Notes: generated from the sequence alone by a model not told the origin. Numbered from the stretch's first letter, positions 42,297 to 51,560 are shown. The stretch: DNA of 64,000 bases from Reichenbachiella ulvae (GCF_025833875.1 NZ_JAOYOD010000001.1:4030001-4094000), one strand, 5' to 3'. Translations and numbers: made by a program.

Positions 42297-44867
42297 ATGT
42301 ATTGGAGAAAAATTATGGCAGGAAGTTTGGCTCTTTTCTGCCAGGTGTCTGTATGGGCGCAAGAAATGAATATTGAATCTGCTTTGAACAAATATGAACA
42401 AGAGCAGGGTATCAAATTTTCTTTCGATCCACAACTGATAGGGTTAGTGGATGCTAAAGTTACCTATCAACAAGATTTGTCTGATTTTGTATCTGAACTT
42501 GAATCCATTCTCCCGCTAGAGGTCAAAAGAATAGAGAATAATTACTTTATCATCCGTGCTACAGAAAGAGCCTATTATTTCCAGGCCTATGATTCACTAG
42601 ATCAGGTCGCCATTGCACCTACGGATATCATGGTACTGGTCAATGCCGTACCACAACCCATAGATTATCAGTCCGACGGCATCCGTCTTTTGTACAAACC
42701 CAACCTTTCGGATACGGTTTTGCTCTATGCCGTGGGTTATGAAAAAAGGCTGATTTCTCCTCAACAGTTTATCAACCAATCCAGGTTTTCCATCCCTATG
42801 ATGAATATATCTGTAGAACTAAAAGGCCTGGTGATAAAAGAATACCTAACCAAAGGTATCGACCTGGACCCCACTAGCCAATCAGTAAAAATAGATGTCG
42901 AAGACCTTCCTCTACTACCTGGAGAGACCGACGGAGATATATTCGCAAGCATTGCTGCTTTGCCGGGGGTAACTTCTCCGGATCAGCGAGCAGGCAATTT
43001 GTTCATTCGAGGTAGCTATACTGATCAATCCCTTGTCTTGTTTGACAATATTCCGATCTACCATCGTGGGCACTATTATGGAACCATTTCACCCTACAAC
43101 CCTAAGATCGTCTCTAATGTAAGTGTCTATCGCAACGGATTTCATCCCAGGTTGGGTAATCGAGTGGGCGGAGCAGTCATCATAGAATCAGATCAGCAGA
43201 TATATGATGAGTCACATGTGGGTATAGGAGCAAACTCACTATTTGCTACAGGCTATGGCAAAGCGAAATTAGCTGAAGATAAAGTAAGTCTATCCGTAGC
43301 TGCTCGCAGATCCTACCCGAGAGACATCCAATCACCTAAACTCAAGGCTATTTCAGAATCTGTTTTCTCTGGAACCGGGTTGGTTGACAGTGCGGGCAAC
43401 TTTAAGGGAGACATAGACCTTATCTTTCAAGACTACCACACCAAAATCAACTATCACCCGAATGAAAAACATCAACTGGCCCTATCCGCCATCTATACCA
43501 ACAATCATACGACCTACACCAACTTGGGTAGAAGCGAGGAGAGCGAAGATATAAACCAGTTTTCCAATTCAGGATATAACCTCAACTGGACTGCTCAGTT
43601 AAACCCAAAATGGTCCACCAATACCAGTATCACCTATTCAGATTTTAGTTTCAAATATTCTATCGACCCAGATGGGGATGGAGACTCGTTGTTTTATTCC
43701 AACAATCGGATCAAAGACCTGAATCTAAAAGAAGAGTTCAAGCTGAGCCTCCAAGAGATGGAGCTGGATCTCGGAATTGATTACAATTTTCAAGCTGTGG
43801 GAACAGAATATGCCAATATACCACCGAAGCAAAATCAGATTTACCGGGTCGATGAGGAAGATAGGGCCAATTATCTCTCTCCCTATTTCAATCTGAATCT
43901 CAAACATTGGGAAAAGTGGGACATTCAATTAGGGACGCGGGCTACCTACTATGCTCCTCTGGATCAGATCTACTGGGACCCCAGAGCTTTTGTCAACTAC
44001 ACGCCTGCTGATTGGGTAGGCTTCAGAGCTTCGGCTGGTTGGTACCACCAATACTTGAGTCAGGTCAAATACCTTGAATTCACGGGTGGGGGATTTGACA
44101 ATGAGCTATGGGTACTAGCCAACGACAAAGGCACAAATGTGATCAATGGTAGACAATTTACCCTCGGTAGTACCATTTACCATTCGGGCTGGATCATAGA
44201 TGTTGAAGCTTATGAAAAACTCACGGGTGGGGTGTCGGTATCCAGTGGAAGATCTCTAAGGCCTGATCTGGAAATATTCGGTTCCTCTCAGTGGATCAAA
44301 GGTTTTGATGCCATGATCAAAAAGCAATTCAACAGCCAGTTGAATGTTTGGGCTTCTTACTCTTACAGCCAATCCGAAATCACCCTTGATACTGCGAAAG
44401 ACCTTAGCTTCAAAGCCAAGTATGTTCAACCCCATGTCTTTTATCTAGGCAGCGCATATCAAAATGGAAGATGGAAGCTATCTGCAGCCTATAAATGGTC
44501 TACCGGACTGTACCAAAAGTCCCTGGATATGGTACATGCAGAACTAATTTTTCTCAACCGACCCCCTAGACCCGCTCCGACTAATCCCCCACCTCCAGGT
44601 AGTACCCCTCCACCACCTCCGCCCAATCCTTTTGCTGAGCTAAACGGGTATTATGACCCGATCAGTAGTTTGGACTTGTCGGCCAGTTATACCCTGCCAA
44701 GATCTGTGCAAAGAGACTGGTCCGCTAGTTTAGGTTTATCTCTGGTCAACATTCTCAACAATTCCAACCTGATAGATCGAGTTTTCAGAGCAGACCCTGA
44801 ATTCAACTTTATCGATAGATATGGAATAGGTTTTGCCCCTAACCTGATGCTCATCGTAGAATTCTAA
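42297..44867 (+). CDS. TonB-dependent receptor with STN signalling domain and a proline-rich loop
   Basis: 856 aa. The signal peptide ends at about VSVWAQ. The STN (secretin/TonB short N-terminal) domain covers residues ~22-85 (IESALNKYEQEQGIKFSFDP). The plug lies at about 195-300 (FASIAALPGVTSPDQRAGNLF, LVLFDNIPIYHRGHYYGTI), and the 22-strand barrel follows. The STN domain transmits ligand binding to the FecR protein encoded just upstream. Near residues 755-780 a loop is unusually proline-rich (RPPRPAPTNPPPP, then PPPPPPNPF). It ends in a beta-strand with terminal Phe (LMLIVEF), the outer-membrane insertion signal. Substrate unknown. Confidence 0.92.
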   Translation: MYWRKIMAGSLALFCQVSVWAQEMNIESALNKYEQEQGIKFSFDPQLIGLVDAKVTYQQDLSDFVSELESILPLEVKRIENNYFIIRATERAYYFQAYDSLDQVAIAPTDIMVLVNAVPQPIDYQSDGIRLLYKPNLSDTVLLYAVGYEKRLISPQQFINQSRFSIPMMNISVELKGLVIKEYLTKGIDLDPTSQSVKIDVEDLPLLPGETDGDIFASIAALPGVTSPDQRAGNLFIRGSYTDQSLVLFDNIPIYHRGHYYGTISPYNPKIVSNVSVYRNGFHPRLGNRVGGAVIIESDQQIYDESHVGIGANSLFATGYGKAKLAEDKVSLSVAARRSYPRDIQSPKLKAISESVFSGTGLVDSAGNFKGDIDLIFQDYHTKINYHPNEKHQLALSAIYTNNHTTYTNLGRSEESEDINQFSNSGYNLNWTAQLNPKWSTNTSITYSDFSFKYSIDPDGDGDSLFYSNNRIKDLNLKEEFKLSLQEMELDLGIDYNFQAVGTEYANIPPKQNQIYRVDEEDRANYLSPYFNLNLKHWEKWDIQLGTRATYYAPLDQIYWDPRAFVNYTPADWVGFRASAGWYHQYLSQVKYLEFTGGGFDNELWVLANDKGTNVINGRQFTLGSTIYHSGWIIDVEAYEKLTGGVSVSSGRSLRPDLEIFGSSQWIKGFDAMIKKQFNSQLNVWASYSYSQSEITLDTAKDLSFKAKYVQPHVFYLGSAYQNGRWKLSAAYKWSTGLYQKSLDMVHAELIFLNRPPRPAPTNPPPPGSTPPPPPPNPFAELNGYYDPISSLDLSASYTLPRSVQRDWSASLGLSLVNILNNSNLIDRVFRADPEFNFIDRYGIGFAPNLMLIVEF

Positions 44868-44945
44868 ATATTGAATAAACTCAAGGTAGGGTTGTAGCAG
44901 CTATAATCGTTTGATAGGTAATAACCATTAAAGCAGCTAATAGAA

Positions 44946-45578
44946 ATGAAATCGAAATTATTCACATTATTACTTATCCTGAGCATTGTCGCACCCGCTT
45001 TTGCCAACAGTCCAAAGACTACATTTCATCTTCAAAATAGAGAGGGAGAATGGATTTTGGAGACACAGGTACCACGATCGCAAATCGACAAAATCATTCA
45101 GAAATACTATAAAGGAAGAAATCTAGACCCTGTATTTGTAAACGAATACAAGGCCCACATATCTTCCTATACATTGAGTCACCTGACCATTCTCAATCTA
45201 GATGGATTGAATATTGGCCCCACCGATTGTGAGGTCAAGATGGGAAACAAACAAGTGGATCTGAAGATGAAAATATCTGAGCCCGGCATTGATTTTTCAG
45301 AACTCATTATTTCACTGAATTTTATGTCTGAATTTGAAAACCATCAAAACCGGTTGATCATTCAAGATGAAGGCAAGCTGAGCGAAACGCTACTGTCTGT
45401 AGAAAACAACTATACCTTAATTGCCTCATTGGCGCAGGAAGATGGCAGCACTTTCCTGGGTTTGACATTATTGACCTGGTTATGGATTTTAATTCCAGCA
45501 GCTATTTTCGTTTTCATCATGACCTTTGGGTTTAACATTTATGAAAACTACCTGACCAGACATTCAGAATTTAGTTGA
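44946..45578 (+). CDS. Secreted/membrane-anchored protein of unknown function, 210 aa
   Basis: Signal peptide MKSKLFTLLLILSIVAPAFA, a ~150-residue soluble part with several beta blocks (LSHLTILNLDGLNIGPTDCE, FSELIISLNFMSEFENHQNR), and one C-terminal transmembrane helix (FLGLTLLTWLWILIPAAIFV). It ends with a short cytosolic tail. It sits 78 bp after the TonB receptor on the same strand and is followed by a terminator, so it is probably the last gene of the sigma/FecR/receptor unit. No family was recognised. Confidence 0.7.
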   Translation: MKSKLFTLLLILSIVAPAFANSPKTTFHLQNREGEWILETQVPRSQIDKIIQKYYKGRNLDPVFVNEYKAHISSYTLSHLTILNLDGLNIGPTDCEVKMGNKQVDLKMKISEPGIDFSELIISLNFMSEFENHQNRLIIQDEGKLSETLLSVENNYTLIASLAQEDGSTFLGLTLLTWLWILIPAAIFVFIMTFGFNIYENYLTRHSEFS

Positions 45579-45593
45579 TCAATAAAATGAAAG

Positions 45594-45626
45594 ATCCCGC
45601 TCTGGTCTTACAGAAGCGGGATTTTT
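45594..45626. terminator. Terminator between convergent genes
   Basis: ATCCCGCT pairs with AGCGGGAT (45594-45601 with 45615-45622), followed by TTTTT. It ends the receptor unit on the plus strand and lies just beyond the permease stop on the minus strand. Confidence 0.8.
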
Positions 45627-45644
45627 CTACTTGAGAGGATTTAA

Positions 45645-48029
45645 TTAATCTACTCGAAGTGTATCAGTTGGATTGGCTCTGGCTCCTCGGTAAATGGTAA
45701 GGCTGGTAGTAGATACCCCCAACAGAAATATGAAAATCGAGCATATCACCAGGACTGTATATTCTACAGAAATATGATAGGCATAAATCAAATCCAACAG
45801 CCAAGCGGTTCCAAAATAGGCTGCAATTGCACCCAATACAGCAGCAATGGACAAAATGATGACAAACTCCTTGTTGATAAGTAGGACGATATTAGCAATC
45901 GAGGCACCAAGCGCTTTTCGAATTCCAATCTCCTTGGTTCTTTTGGCAATATTCAAGGAAGCCAAAGCAAAAATACCCGAGGCGGAAAGCATGGCTCCTA
46001 GCACAGTAAGGAACAAAAATATTTTTTCCAGATTGTCATTCGTCTGTTTACTTTCTTCCATGACGACATCTTCCTGAAATTTGCTGATATAGGGTTTGGT
46101 AGGAAAATTCTCCTTCCATGTCTTCTCTAAAAACTCATTTACTTCCACCAAATCTGAATTCTGAGCCTTGAATACCATCAACTTGTAGGTTTCAGGAATG
46201 GCTGGATAGAACACAAATGGTTCGGGGTCTTTGGATCTCCAGATATTGTCTACAAAATCTTCGATCACTCCGACAATCTTTCTACGCACATTGTGGATCT
46301 CCACCACCTGACCAATGGGATCTCCCTGCAGGCCAACTTTATCCAGAAACTGACGACTCACTACCGTGCTGAATTCAAAATCATTGGTTTTGTCCACATC
46401 AAAAGGTCTGCCCTGAACAAACTCCAATCCAATCGTTTCGAAATAATTGCGACCTACGGCCAAGTGCTGTACCTCATGAATCACATTATTGAACTTCACA
46501 GGTGATGGGTAGCTGCTTGCGCCCACCTGATGATCTGTATAAGCGATCGACTCAATTTTAGGGTGACTGTTGGCCTTTGATTCCATTGCTCTGACCTCAC
46601 TCAGGTTTTGCACCGACACGGTCAACAATTGATCCTTGTCATAGCCAAATTGAATGCCTTCCTGAAATTGCGTATTTCTAATAAAAACCACCCCAGCAAT
46701 CAAAACAATTACTGAAATGGCAAATTGTATAGTCACGAGACTTCTGGTCAATGCGTTGGTACCTTTGATTCTGACCATACCCTTGAGCAGTTCCACGGTA
46801 TTTAGTCGGCTGCTGAAAAGTGCCGGATAGATACCAGCCAGCAAGGCAGTCATGAAGACAACCGAAAGTAGCATAATCACAGTATTGATACCATTGAGAT
46901 CCTCCATACCGTATGGGATGTCCCACATGCTGGTAAACTCTGGTACGATCACTAAGGAGATATTATAGCCTACCAATACTGCAAGCAATATGATAAGAAC
47001 CGTTTCCATTAAGAATTGAATGACTATCTGGCTCTTCTTAGCCCCTACAGTTTTTCTCAAACCAATCTCTTTCAATCGATAACTCGTCATGGCGATAGAG
47101 GTATTGGTCAGGTTAAAACAAGCAATCAATATGATCATCACACCCAAAGTCGTAAATACAATCAAAGGCTCCAGTTCGATAGGTGTATTGATAGAAGACC
47201 ATACTCGCTGGCTTAAATCTATATTTTGCTTGAATGGAACCAACCTGTATCGCTCTACTTTTTGATCCGTTTTGGCTTCATTGCGTCGTTTGGCATAGCG
47301 ATCAAAGGAGGCGGCAATTGTCTCTGGATCGGCATTAGGGTCCAACTCATAAAATACACCAGGTACATTCCAATCCGCCCATGGTTTCTCTTCTACCGCC
47401 CTCATCTCTGCGAAATGCTCCATTCTGATGAGGAAATCAAATACAATAGAACTGTTGACAGGAACATCTTCTACCACCGCACCGACCATCATTTGTTTTT
47501 CCACCTCTCTGGCAAAATTTAGGGTCAGGATTTTACCAATTGGGTTTTCATCTCCAAAATACTTTTCAGCCATCTCACGTGAAATGACGATGCTGTGGAG
47601 ATCTTTGAAAGAAGATAAATTTCCCTGTACAGAAGGAAAATCAAACATCTCGAAAAGGGTACTGTCTGCAAAGGATACTCGTTCGTTGAAGGCATTGTCC
47701 TCAAAGCTGATATTGGTACCCAACATAGAATATCGGGTAAAGCGCTTGATACCGCTAATGTCTTCTGTTGCCATTGGTCCAATTGGCAAAGGCCCATGGA
47801 CACCGAGTAAGGGGTCTTTTTCGTTGAGCAATAGATCACACTCAAGGCGATAAATGTTCTCCACTTTTTCGTCCCGATGGAATTCATCAAACTCAATATT
47901 ATAGGCCAGGAGAATATAAGCCGTGATGCAACATGCCATGGCAATACCAAGTCCCAACGTATTGATGATTACATAGCTTTTGTTTTTGAGCAAATTGCGA
48001 TAGGCGACAAGAAGATAGTTTTTCAGCAT
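45645..48029 (-). CDS. ABC transporter permease, MacB/FtsX type, 794 aa
   Basis: The start at 48029 (MLKNYLLVAYRNLLKNKSYV) is the conserved family start; the frame extends 30 codons further upstream but that part is not family-like. Same architecture as the permease at 32807: paired periplasmic core domains and two FtsX groups, with motifs TSYRLKEIGLRKTVGAKKSQ and RTKEIGIRKALGASIANIVL after helices. No ATPase is encoded next to it. The two permeases differ enough to be old paralogues. Substrate unknown. Confidence 0.92.
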   Translation of the reverse strand: MLKNYLLVAYRNLLKNKSYVIINTLGLGIAMACCITAYILLAYNIEFDEFHRDEKVENIYRLECDLLLNEKDPLLGVHGPLPIGPMATEDISGIKRFTRYSMLGTNISFEDNAFNERVSFADSTLFEMFDFPSVQGNLSSFKDLHSIVISREMAEKYFGDENPIGKILTLNFAREVEKQMMVGAVVEDVPVNSSIVFDFLIRMEHFAEMRAVEEKPWADWNVPGVFYELDPNADPETIAASFDRYAKRRNEAKTDQKVERYRLVPFKQNIDLSQRVWSSINTPIELEPLIVFTTLGVMIILIACFNLTNTSIAMTSYRLKEIGLRKTVGAKKSQIVIQFLMETVLIILLAVLVGYNISLVIVPEFTSMWDIPYGMEDLNGINTVIMLLSVVFMTALLAGIYPALFSSRLNTVELLKGMVRIKGTNALTRSLVTIQFAISVIVLIAGVVFIRNTQFQEGIQFGYDKDQLLTVSVQNLSEVRAMESKANSHPKIESIAYTDHQVGASSYPSPVKFNNVIHEVQHLAVGRNYFETIGLEFVQGRPFDVDKTNDFEFSTVVSRQFLDKVGLQGDPIGQVVEIHNVRRKIVGVIEDFVDNIWRSKDPEPFVFYPAIPETYKLMVFKAQNSDLVEVNEFLEKTWKENFPTKPYISKFQEDVVMEESKQTNDNLEKIFLFLTVLGAMLSASGIFALASLNIAKRTKEIGIRKALGASIANIVLLINKEFVIILSIAAVLGAIAAYFGTAWLLDLIYAYHISVEYTVLVICSIFIFLLGVSTTSLTIYRGARANPTDTLRVD

Positions 48030-48217
48030 TTTAGTCGGTGTTTTGTTTCCCAAGCCATGCCAAAAGTCATTCCCAAAACTTAACTTATTGATATATAGCG
48101 TCTTATTGATTTTGGTCAAGCTGGTTTTCGTGCGATTATGTACAGTTGGGTTGCAGTATTGGACACTATCTATAGTTACTGTACAGCTGTTAAATGTGGA
48201 TACAGGAAACTTTAGTT

Positions 48218-48225
48218 AATTTTGA
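48218..48225 (+). promoter_or_regulatory. Putative tetR promoter -7 box (TAATTTTG)
   Basis: Matches TAnnTTTG and lies 26 bp upstream of the tetR ATG. No clear -33 element is visible. Confidence 0.35.
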
Positions 48226-48251
48226 GCAGTTGTGATGCACAACTTTGCAGT

Positions 48252-48830
48252 ATGCCAAAAGCAGTAACATTCGATAGAGCCCAGGTGATAGATAACGCCA
48301 CCCAACTTTTCTGGAAGAAAGGTTTTCATGCGACCTCTATGCAGGACCTGGTAGATGCCACAGGGCTTAACCGATCCAGTCTTTACAATAGCTTTGGAGA
48401 CAAACACGACCTTTTTGAAATCTGTCTCAAAGAATATCAAATCTGGCAATCCAAAACGCTATCGAAAAGTTTTGATCAGGATATGAGCCCTATGGATTCC
48501 ATTCGTGATTTTTTCTCTCAGATACTCAAAGGAATCAAAGAAGACGCCGATCACAAGGGCTGCCTGCTTTCGAATTGTGCAACAGAGCTGAGCAATTCAG
48601 ATCCACACATTCAGGAATTACTCATTGCCAATAAAGAAGCGACTATAGAGGTCTTTGATAAAAAACTGAAAGCGGCAAAAGAAGCGGGCGAATTGAAAAA
48701 TGATTCGAATAGCCGACAGCTAGCCATGTACCTGTATACCTGCCTGCATGGCTTGCAGGTCACCGCTCTATTGATCTCGGACCAAAAAGAATTGGATGCT
48801 TTGGTCGACAACATTTTAAAAAACCTTTAA
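48252..48830 (+). CDS. TetR-family transcriptional regulator
   Basis: 192 aa from the ATG at 48252 (MPKAVTFDRAQVIDNATQLF). The N-terminal HTH is KKGFHATSMQDLVDATGLNR followed by SSLYNSFGDKHDLFE. The C-terminal ligand-binding helices contain CLLSNCATELSNSDPHIQEL with two Cys, a motif seen in TetR relatives that respond to electrophiles or oxidants. It lies 78 bp upstream of an SDR gene, and the gap holds two palindromic sites. It probably represses itself and/or the SDR gene. Confidence 0.93.
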   Translation: MPKAVTFDRAQVIDNATQLFWKKGFHATSMQDLVDATGLNRSSLYNSFGDKHDLFEICLKEYQIWQSKTLSKSFDQDMSPMDSIRDFFSQILKGIKEDADHKGCLLSNCATELSNSDPHIQELLIANKEATIEVFDKKLKAAKEAGELKNDSNSRQLAMYLYTCLHGLQVTALLISDQKELDALVDNILKNL

Positions 48831-48846
48831 AATAATTCTCATTATT

Positions 48847-48891
48847 TGAAACGTTCGTTTCAGTATGTCGTTATTTGGAACAATCATTTCA
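48847..48891. promoter_or_regulatory. Two TetR-type operator palindromes
   Basis: The first site, 48847-48862, is TGAAACG-TT-CGTTTCA, a perfect inverted repeat. The second, 48876-48891 (TGGAACAATCATTTCA), is a degenerate copy. Including flanks (TTAT before, TA after), 19 of 24 positions match between copies, 29 bp apart. The placement between tetR and the SDR start fits operator sites controlling the SDR gene. Confidence 0.7.
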
Positions 48892-48908
48892 ATAAAAAAC
48901 CAAACGAC

Positions 48909-49655
48909 ATGAAATTAGAAAACAAAGTAGCAGTGATCACAGGTGGAAACAGCGGCATTGGGTTGGCGACAGCCAAGCTTTTTGTCCAAGAAGGCGCCAA
49001 AGTAGTAATCACAGGAAGAAGACAGGAAGCACTCGATGAGGCCGTCAAAGAAATTGGGGGCGGTTCCATAGCTGTATTGGCAAACGCCAAAGACATAGAC
49101 GCCAACAAAGCAGCCATCGAAAAAGCTGTAGCAACCTTCGGGAAAATCGACATACTTTTTCTCAATGCGGGCATTGCTCATTTCATGCCTATGAGTGATA
49201 TCACGGAGGAGCACTTTAACGAAACATTTGATACCAATGTGAAAGGCCCATTTTTCACAATCAAGCATGCTATCCCTCATTTGAATGAAGGCGCTGTTAT
49301 CTTGAGTAACACTTCTGTTGTTCATCACAAAGGCTTTGCCGGATCTGGTATTTACTCAGCAACCAAAGCAGCTTTGAGATCAGTAACCCGAGTTCTGGCA
49401 AACGAACTGAAAGAAAAGAAAATCAGAACCGTGAGTTTGGCTCCAGGACCTGTAGAAACACCAATCTATGGTAAAATGGATATGACCGAGGATCAATTGA
49501 ATGGAATGGCTGCAGGTTTTGCAGCTCAGGTACCTTTGGGTCGATTCGGCGCATCTGAAGAACTCGCCAAAGCGGCTTTATTCCTGGTATCAGACGATGC
49601 TTCTTTCATCACAGGCGAAGAGTTGATTGTTGACGGAGGAATCGGACAAGTATAA
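48909..49655 (+). CDS. Short-chain dehydrogenase/reductase (SDR)
   Basis: 248 aa from the ATG at 48909 (MKLENKVAVITGGNSGIGLA); the 21 codons upstream are not family-like. NAD(P)-binding TGGNSGIG, NAG in FLNAGIAHF, and the catalytic Ser with YSATK (IYSATKAALRSV) are present. The C-terminal region ends with FITGEELIVDGGIGQV as in classical SDRs. It would reduce a carbonyl or oxidise an alcohol. The presence of a TetR regulator suggests it detoxifies a reactive carbonyl, which is inference. Confidence 0.95.
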   Translation: MKLENKVAVITGGNSGIGLATAKLFVQEGAKVVITGRRQEALDEAVKEIGGGSIAVLANAKDIDANKAAIEKAVATFGKIDILFLNAGIAHFMPMSDITEEHFNETFDTNVKGPFFTIKHAIPHLNEGAVILSNTSVVHHKGFAGSGIYSATKAALRSVTRVLANELKEKKIRTVSLAPGPVETPIYGKMDMTEDQLNGMAAGFAAQVPLGRFGASEELAKAALFLVSDDASFITGEELIVDGGIGQV

Positions 49656-49682
49656 ATCTTTTTCTATTCGTAGTAATTTATA

Positions 49683-49715
49683 AGCCAGCAGCTCTAAGGA
49701 GCTGCTGGCTTTTTT
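49683..49715 (+). terminator. Terminator after the SDR gene
   Basis: AGCCAGCAGCTC pairs with GAGCTGCTGGCT (49683-49694 with 49699-49710) around TAAG, followed by six T. Confidence 0.9.
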
Positions 49716-49756
49716 GTGCCTTTTCCTCATTCAGTATATTATTCTATAATTGTGGA

Positions 49757-50242
49757 ATGTTTTTAAGAATCGAAACGCTTCCCAAAAAGCTGCTGATCGG
49801 TCAATCGATAGAGATGACTTTGATGCAGAACAAAACTGCCCAACTTTGGGGTAGCTTTATGCCGAGAAGAAAAGAAATAAAAAACCCTATTTCTTCAGAT
49901 CTGTACTCCATGCAAGTGTATGATCCTAATTTGGAATTCAAAGACTTCACCCCCGAGACTCCCTTTACCAAATGGGCAGCTGTAGCAGTTGATTCAATTA
50001 ATAATGTACCAGATGCAATGTCTAGTTATGAACTGGATGGAGGATTGTATGCGGTATTTTTACACAAGGGTAGTTTCAATGAATTCAGAAGCACTTTCGA
50101 ATACATTTTTGCTGAATGGATCCCAAATTCGGAATATGAAGTAGATCGTAGAGAGCACTTCGAATTGTTGGGAGAGAAATACAAAAACAATCACCCAGAC
50201 TCTGAAGAAGAAATCTGGGTGCCCATAAAGCCAAAAGCATAA
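49757..50242 (+). CDS. GyrI-like (SOUL/GyrI effector-binding fold) protein
   Basis: 161 aa. FLRIETLPKKLLIGQSIEMT, then LYSMQVYDPN and WAAVAVDSINNVPDAMSSYE with GGLYAVFLHKGSF, is the pattern of GyrI-like small-molecule-binding domains: two pseudo-repeats of strands with AF/AV-containing loops. It ends in EEEIWVPIKPKA, the usual family end ('IWVPI'). Such proteins bind cationic drugs or, in E. coli, gyrase inhibitor peptides. Here it lies directly before the DUF3667 gene with no gap. Confidence 0.9.
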   Translation: MFLRIETLPKKLLIGQSIEMTLMQNKTAQLWGSFMPRRKEIKNPISSDLYSMQVYDPNLEFKDFTPETPFTKWAAVAVDSINNVPDAMSSYELDGGLYAVFLHKGSFNEFRSTFEYIFAEWIPNSEYEVDRREHFELLGEKYKNNHPDSEEEIWVPIKPKA

Positions 50243-50983
50243 ATGGAGCATACCAATACCTGTCTCAACTGCGAGACAATCGTGACTTCAAGCTACTGTC
50301 CTGAATGTGGTCAATCGACCCAAGTAGATCGTATTACCTTTAAAAATTCACTCTCTCAATTTTTCCGTTCTGCTTTATCCTTTCAAGGACCCTTCCTCTT
50401 TACCCTTCTTTCGCTGATCAAAAATCCAGGTGAGGTTTTTCAATCCTATTTGGCCGGAAAACGAAAAAGATATTATCAACCCTTCTACTTTTATATTCTC
50501 CTTTCCGCATTTTATCTGATCATCCAAAAACTGATAGGTTTTGATCCGCTGCAGGGAGAGGCTGCCAGAATAGAAAATGTAGGGATGCCGGAAGTAGCAG
50601 TTAAGATGATGAACGCCGCGAAGTTTATGACTCTTCATATCAACAAAATGCTTCTGATCCCGGTGATAGCCGTAGCATTGATGATGAAGCTCTTTTTTCG
50701 CAAAAGATATTTTCTCGCAGAATACGCAGCAGTCGCCCTTTACATTATCGGAATGTACATCTTAGCAGGAATTTTTTACATGCTCCTGATACATTTGACT
50801 GAATTCGACAACATGAAACTTCAATTGCTCATTATGTTCTTGTTTACCTTTTATGGTAGCATTTCACTGTTTGGACGAAAATTAAATGTGGTACTAAAAT
50901 CCATACTTTTGAGTGTTTTGAGTGTCATAATTTACACATGGGGAGGCATGAGTCTTTCCTATCTTATTGTTATACTGAGATAA
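50243..50983 (+). CDS. DUF3667-family membrane protein with N-terminal zinc ribbon
   Basis: 246 aa. The N-terminus has two CxxC pairs, CLNC and CPEC (within residues 8-25), a zinc ribbon. KRKRYYQPFYFYILLSAFYL and about five transmembrane helices follow. This zinc ribbon plus membrane bundle is the DUF3667 arrangement common in Bacteroidota. It starts directly at the base after the GyrI-like stop (TAAATG). Function unknown. Confidence 0.85.
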   Translation: MEHTNTCLNCETIVTSSYCPECGQSTQVDRITFKNSLSQFFRSALSFQGPFLFTLLSLIKNPGEVFQSYLAGKRKRYYQPFYFYILLSAFYLIIQKLIGFDPLQGEAARIENVGMPEVAVKMMNAAKFMTLHINKMLLIPVIAVALMMKLFFRKRYFLAEYAAVALYIIGMYILAGIFYMLLIHLTEFDNMKLQLLIMFLFTFYGSISLFGRKLNVVLKSILLSVLSVIIYTWGGMSLSYLIVILR

Positions 50984-50993
50984 AATTATTCGT

Positions 50994-51560
50994 ATGGAAT
51001 ATTTTGATGAAGTCAATTTTGAGGGCATCAATTTTCAGAAAGAAGAATGGAAGACTGGAGAGTTCGTTGACTGTACTTTCGAAAATTGCCAACTGAATGA
51101 TCTGGATCTTTCTGAAGCGAGTTTTAACAACTCGCAATTCATCAACTGCGACCTGAGCATGTCCAAGCTGCATCACACTTCATTCAAGGAAGTAGATTTT
51201 AAAGGCTGCAAACTAATGGGCTTGCATTTTGAAGACTGCAATCCATTTCTACTGGCCTTTACTTTTCGAGATTGTGTATTAGACTTTTCCTCCTTCTTTC
51301 AATTGAAACTGAAAAAAACTCCTTTTATTAATTGCAAGATGGAGAAAGTGGATTTGACAGAATGTGATCTGACCCAAAGCGACTTCAGTGGTAGCCACCT
51401 CATAGATAGCATTTTTGAGCGAACCAACCTTGAGAAAGCAGAGCTCCGAACTGCCCTCAACTTTCAAATTGATCCCAGAAACAACCTGCTTAAAAACGCA
51501 CGTTTCAGCCCAGAAGGATTAGTTGGTTTAGTATCAGTATTTGGAATTAAGGTGGGGTGA
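50994..51560 (+). CDS. Pentapeptide-repeat protein
   Basis: 188 aa. Many A(D/N)LXX-type repeats: FENCQLNDLDLSEASFNNSQ, FINCDLSMSKLHHTSFKEVD, DLTECDLTQSDFSGSHLIDS. They fold as a right-handed quadrilateral beta-helix. The ending (IDPRNNLLKNARFSPEGLVG) resembles the C-terminal dimerisation part of Qnr-type gyrase-protection proteins, but the loops specific to Qnr are not evident, so I make no resistance claim. It is 10 bp from the DUF3667 stop and probably in the same transcript. Confidence 0.9.
   Translation: MEYFDEVNFEGINFQKEEWKTGEFVDCTFENCQLNDLDLSEASFNNSQFINCDLSMSKLHHTSFKEVDFKGCKLMGLHFEDCNPFLLAFTFRDCVLDFSSFFQLKLKKTPFINCKMEKVDLTECDLTQSDFSGSHLIDSIFERTNLEKAELRTALNFQIDPRNNLLKNARFSPEGLVGLVSVFGIKVG

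Noticed and set aside
50994..51560. Pentapeptide protein as a Qnr-type quinolone resistance determinant
   Set aside because: Only the repeat fold and a vaguely similar end are seen; the loops that define Qnr function were not recognised.
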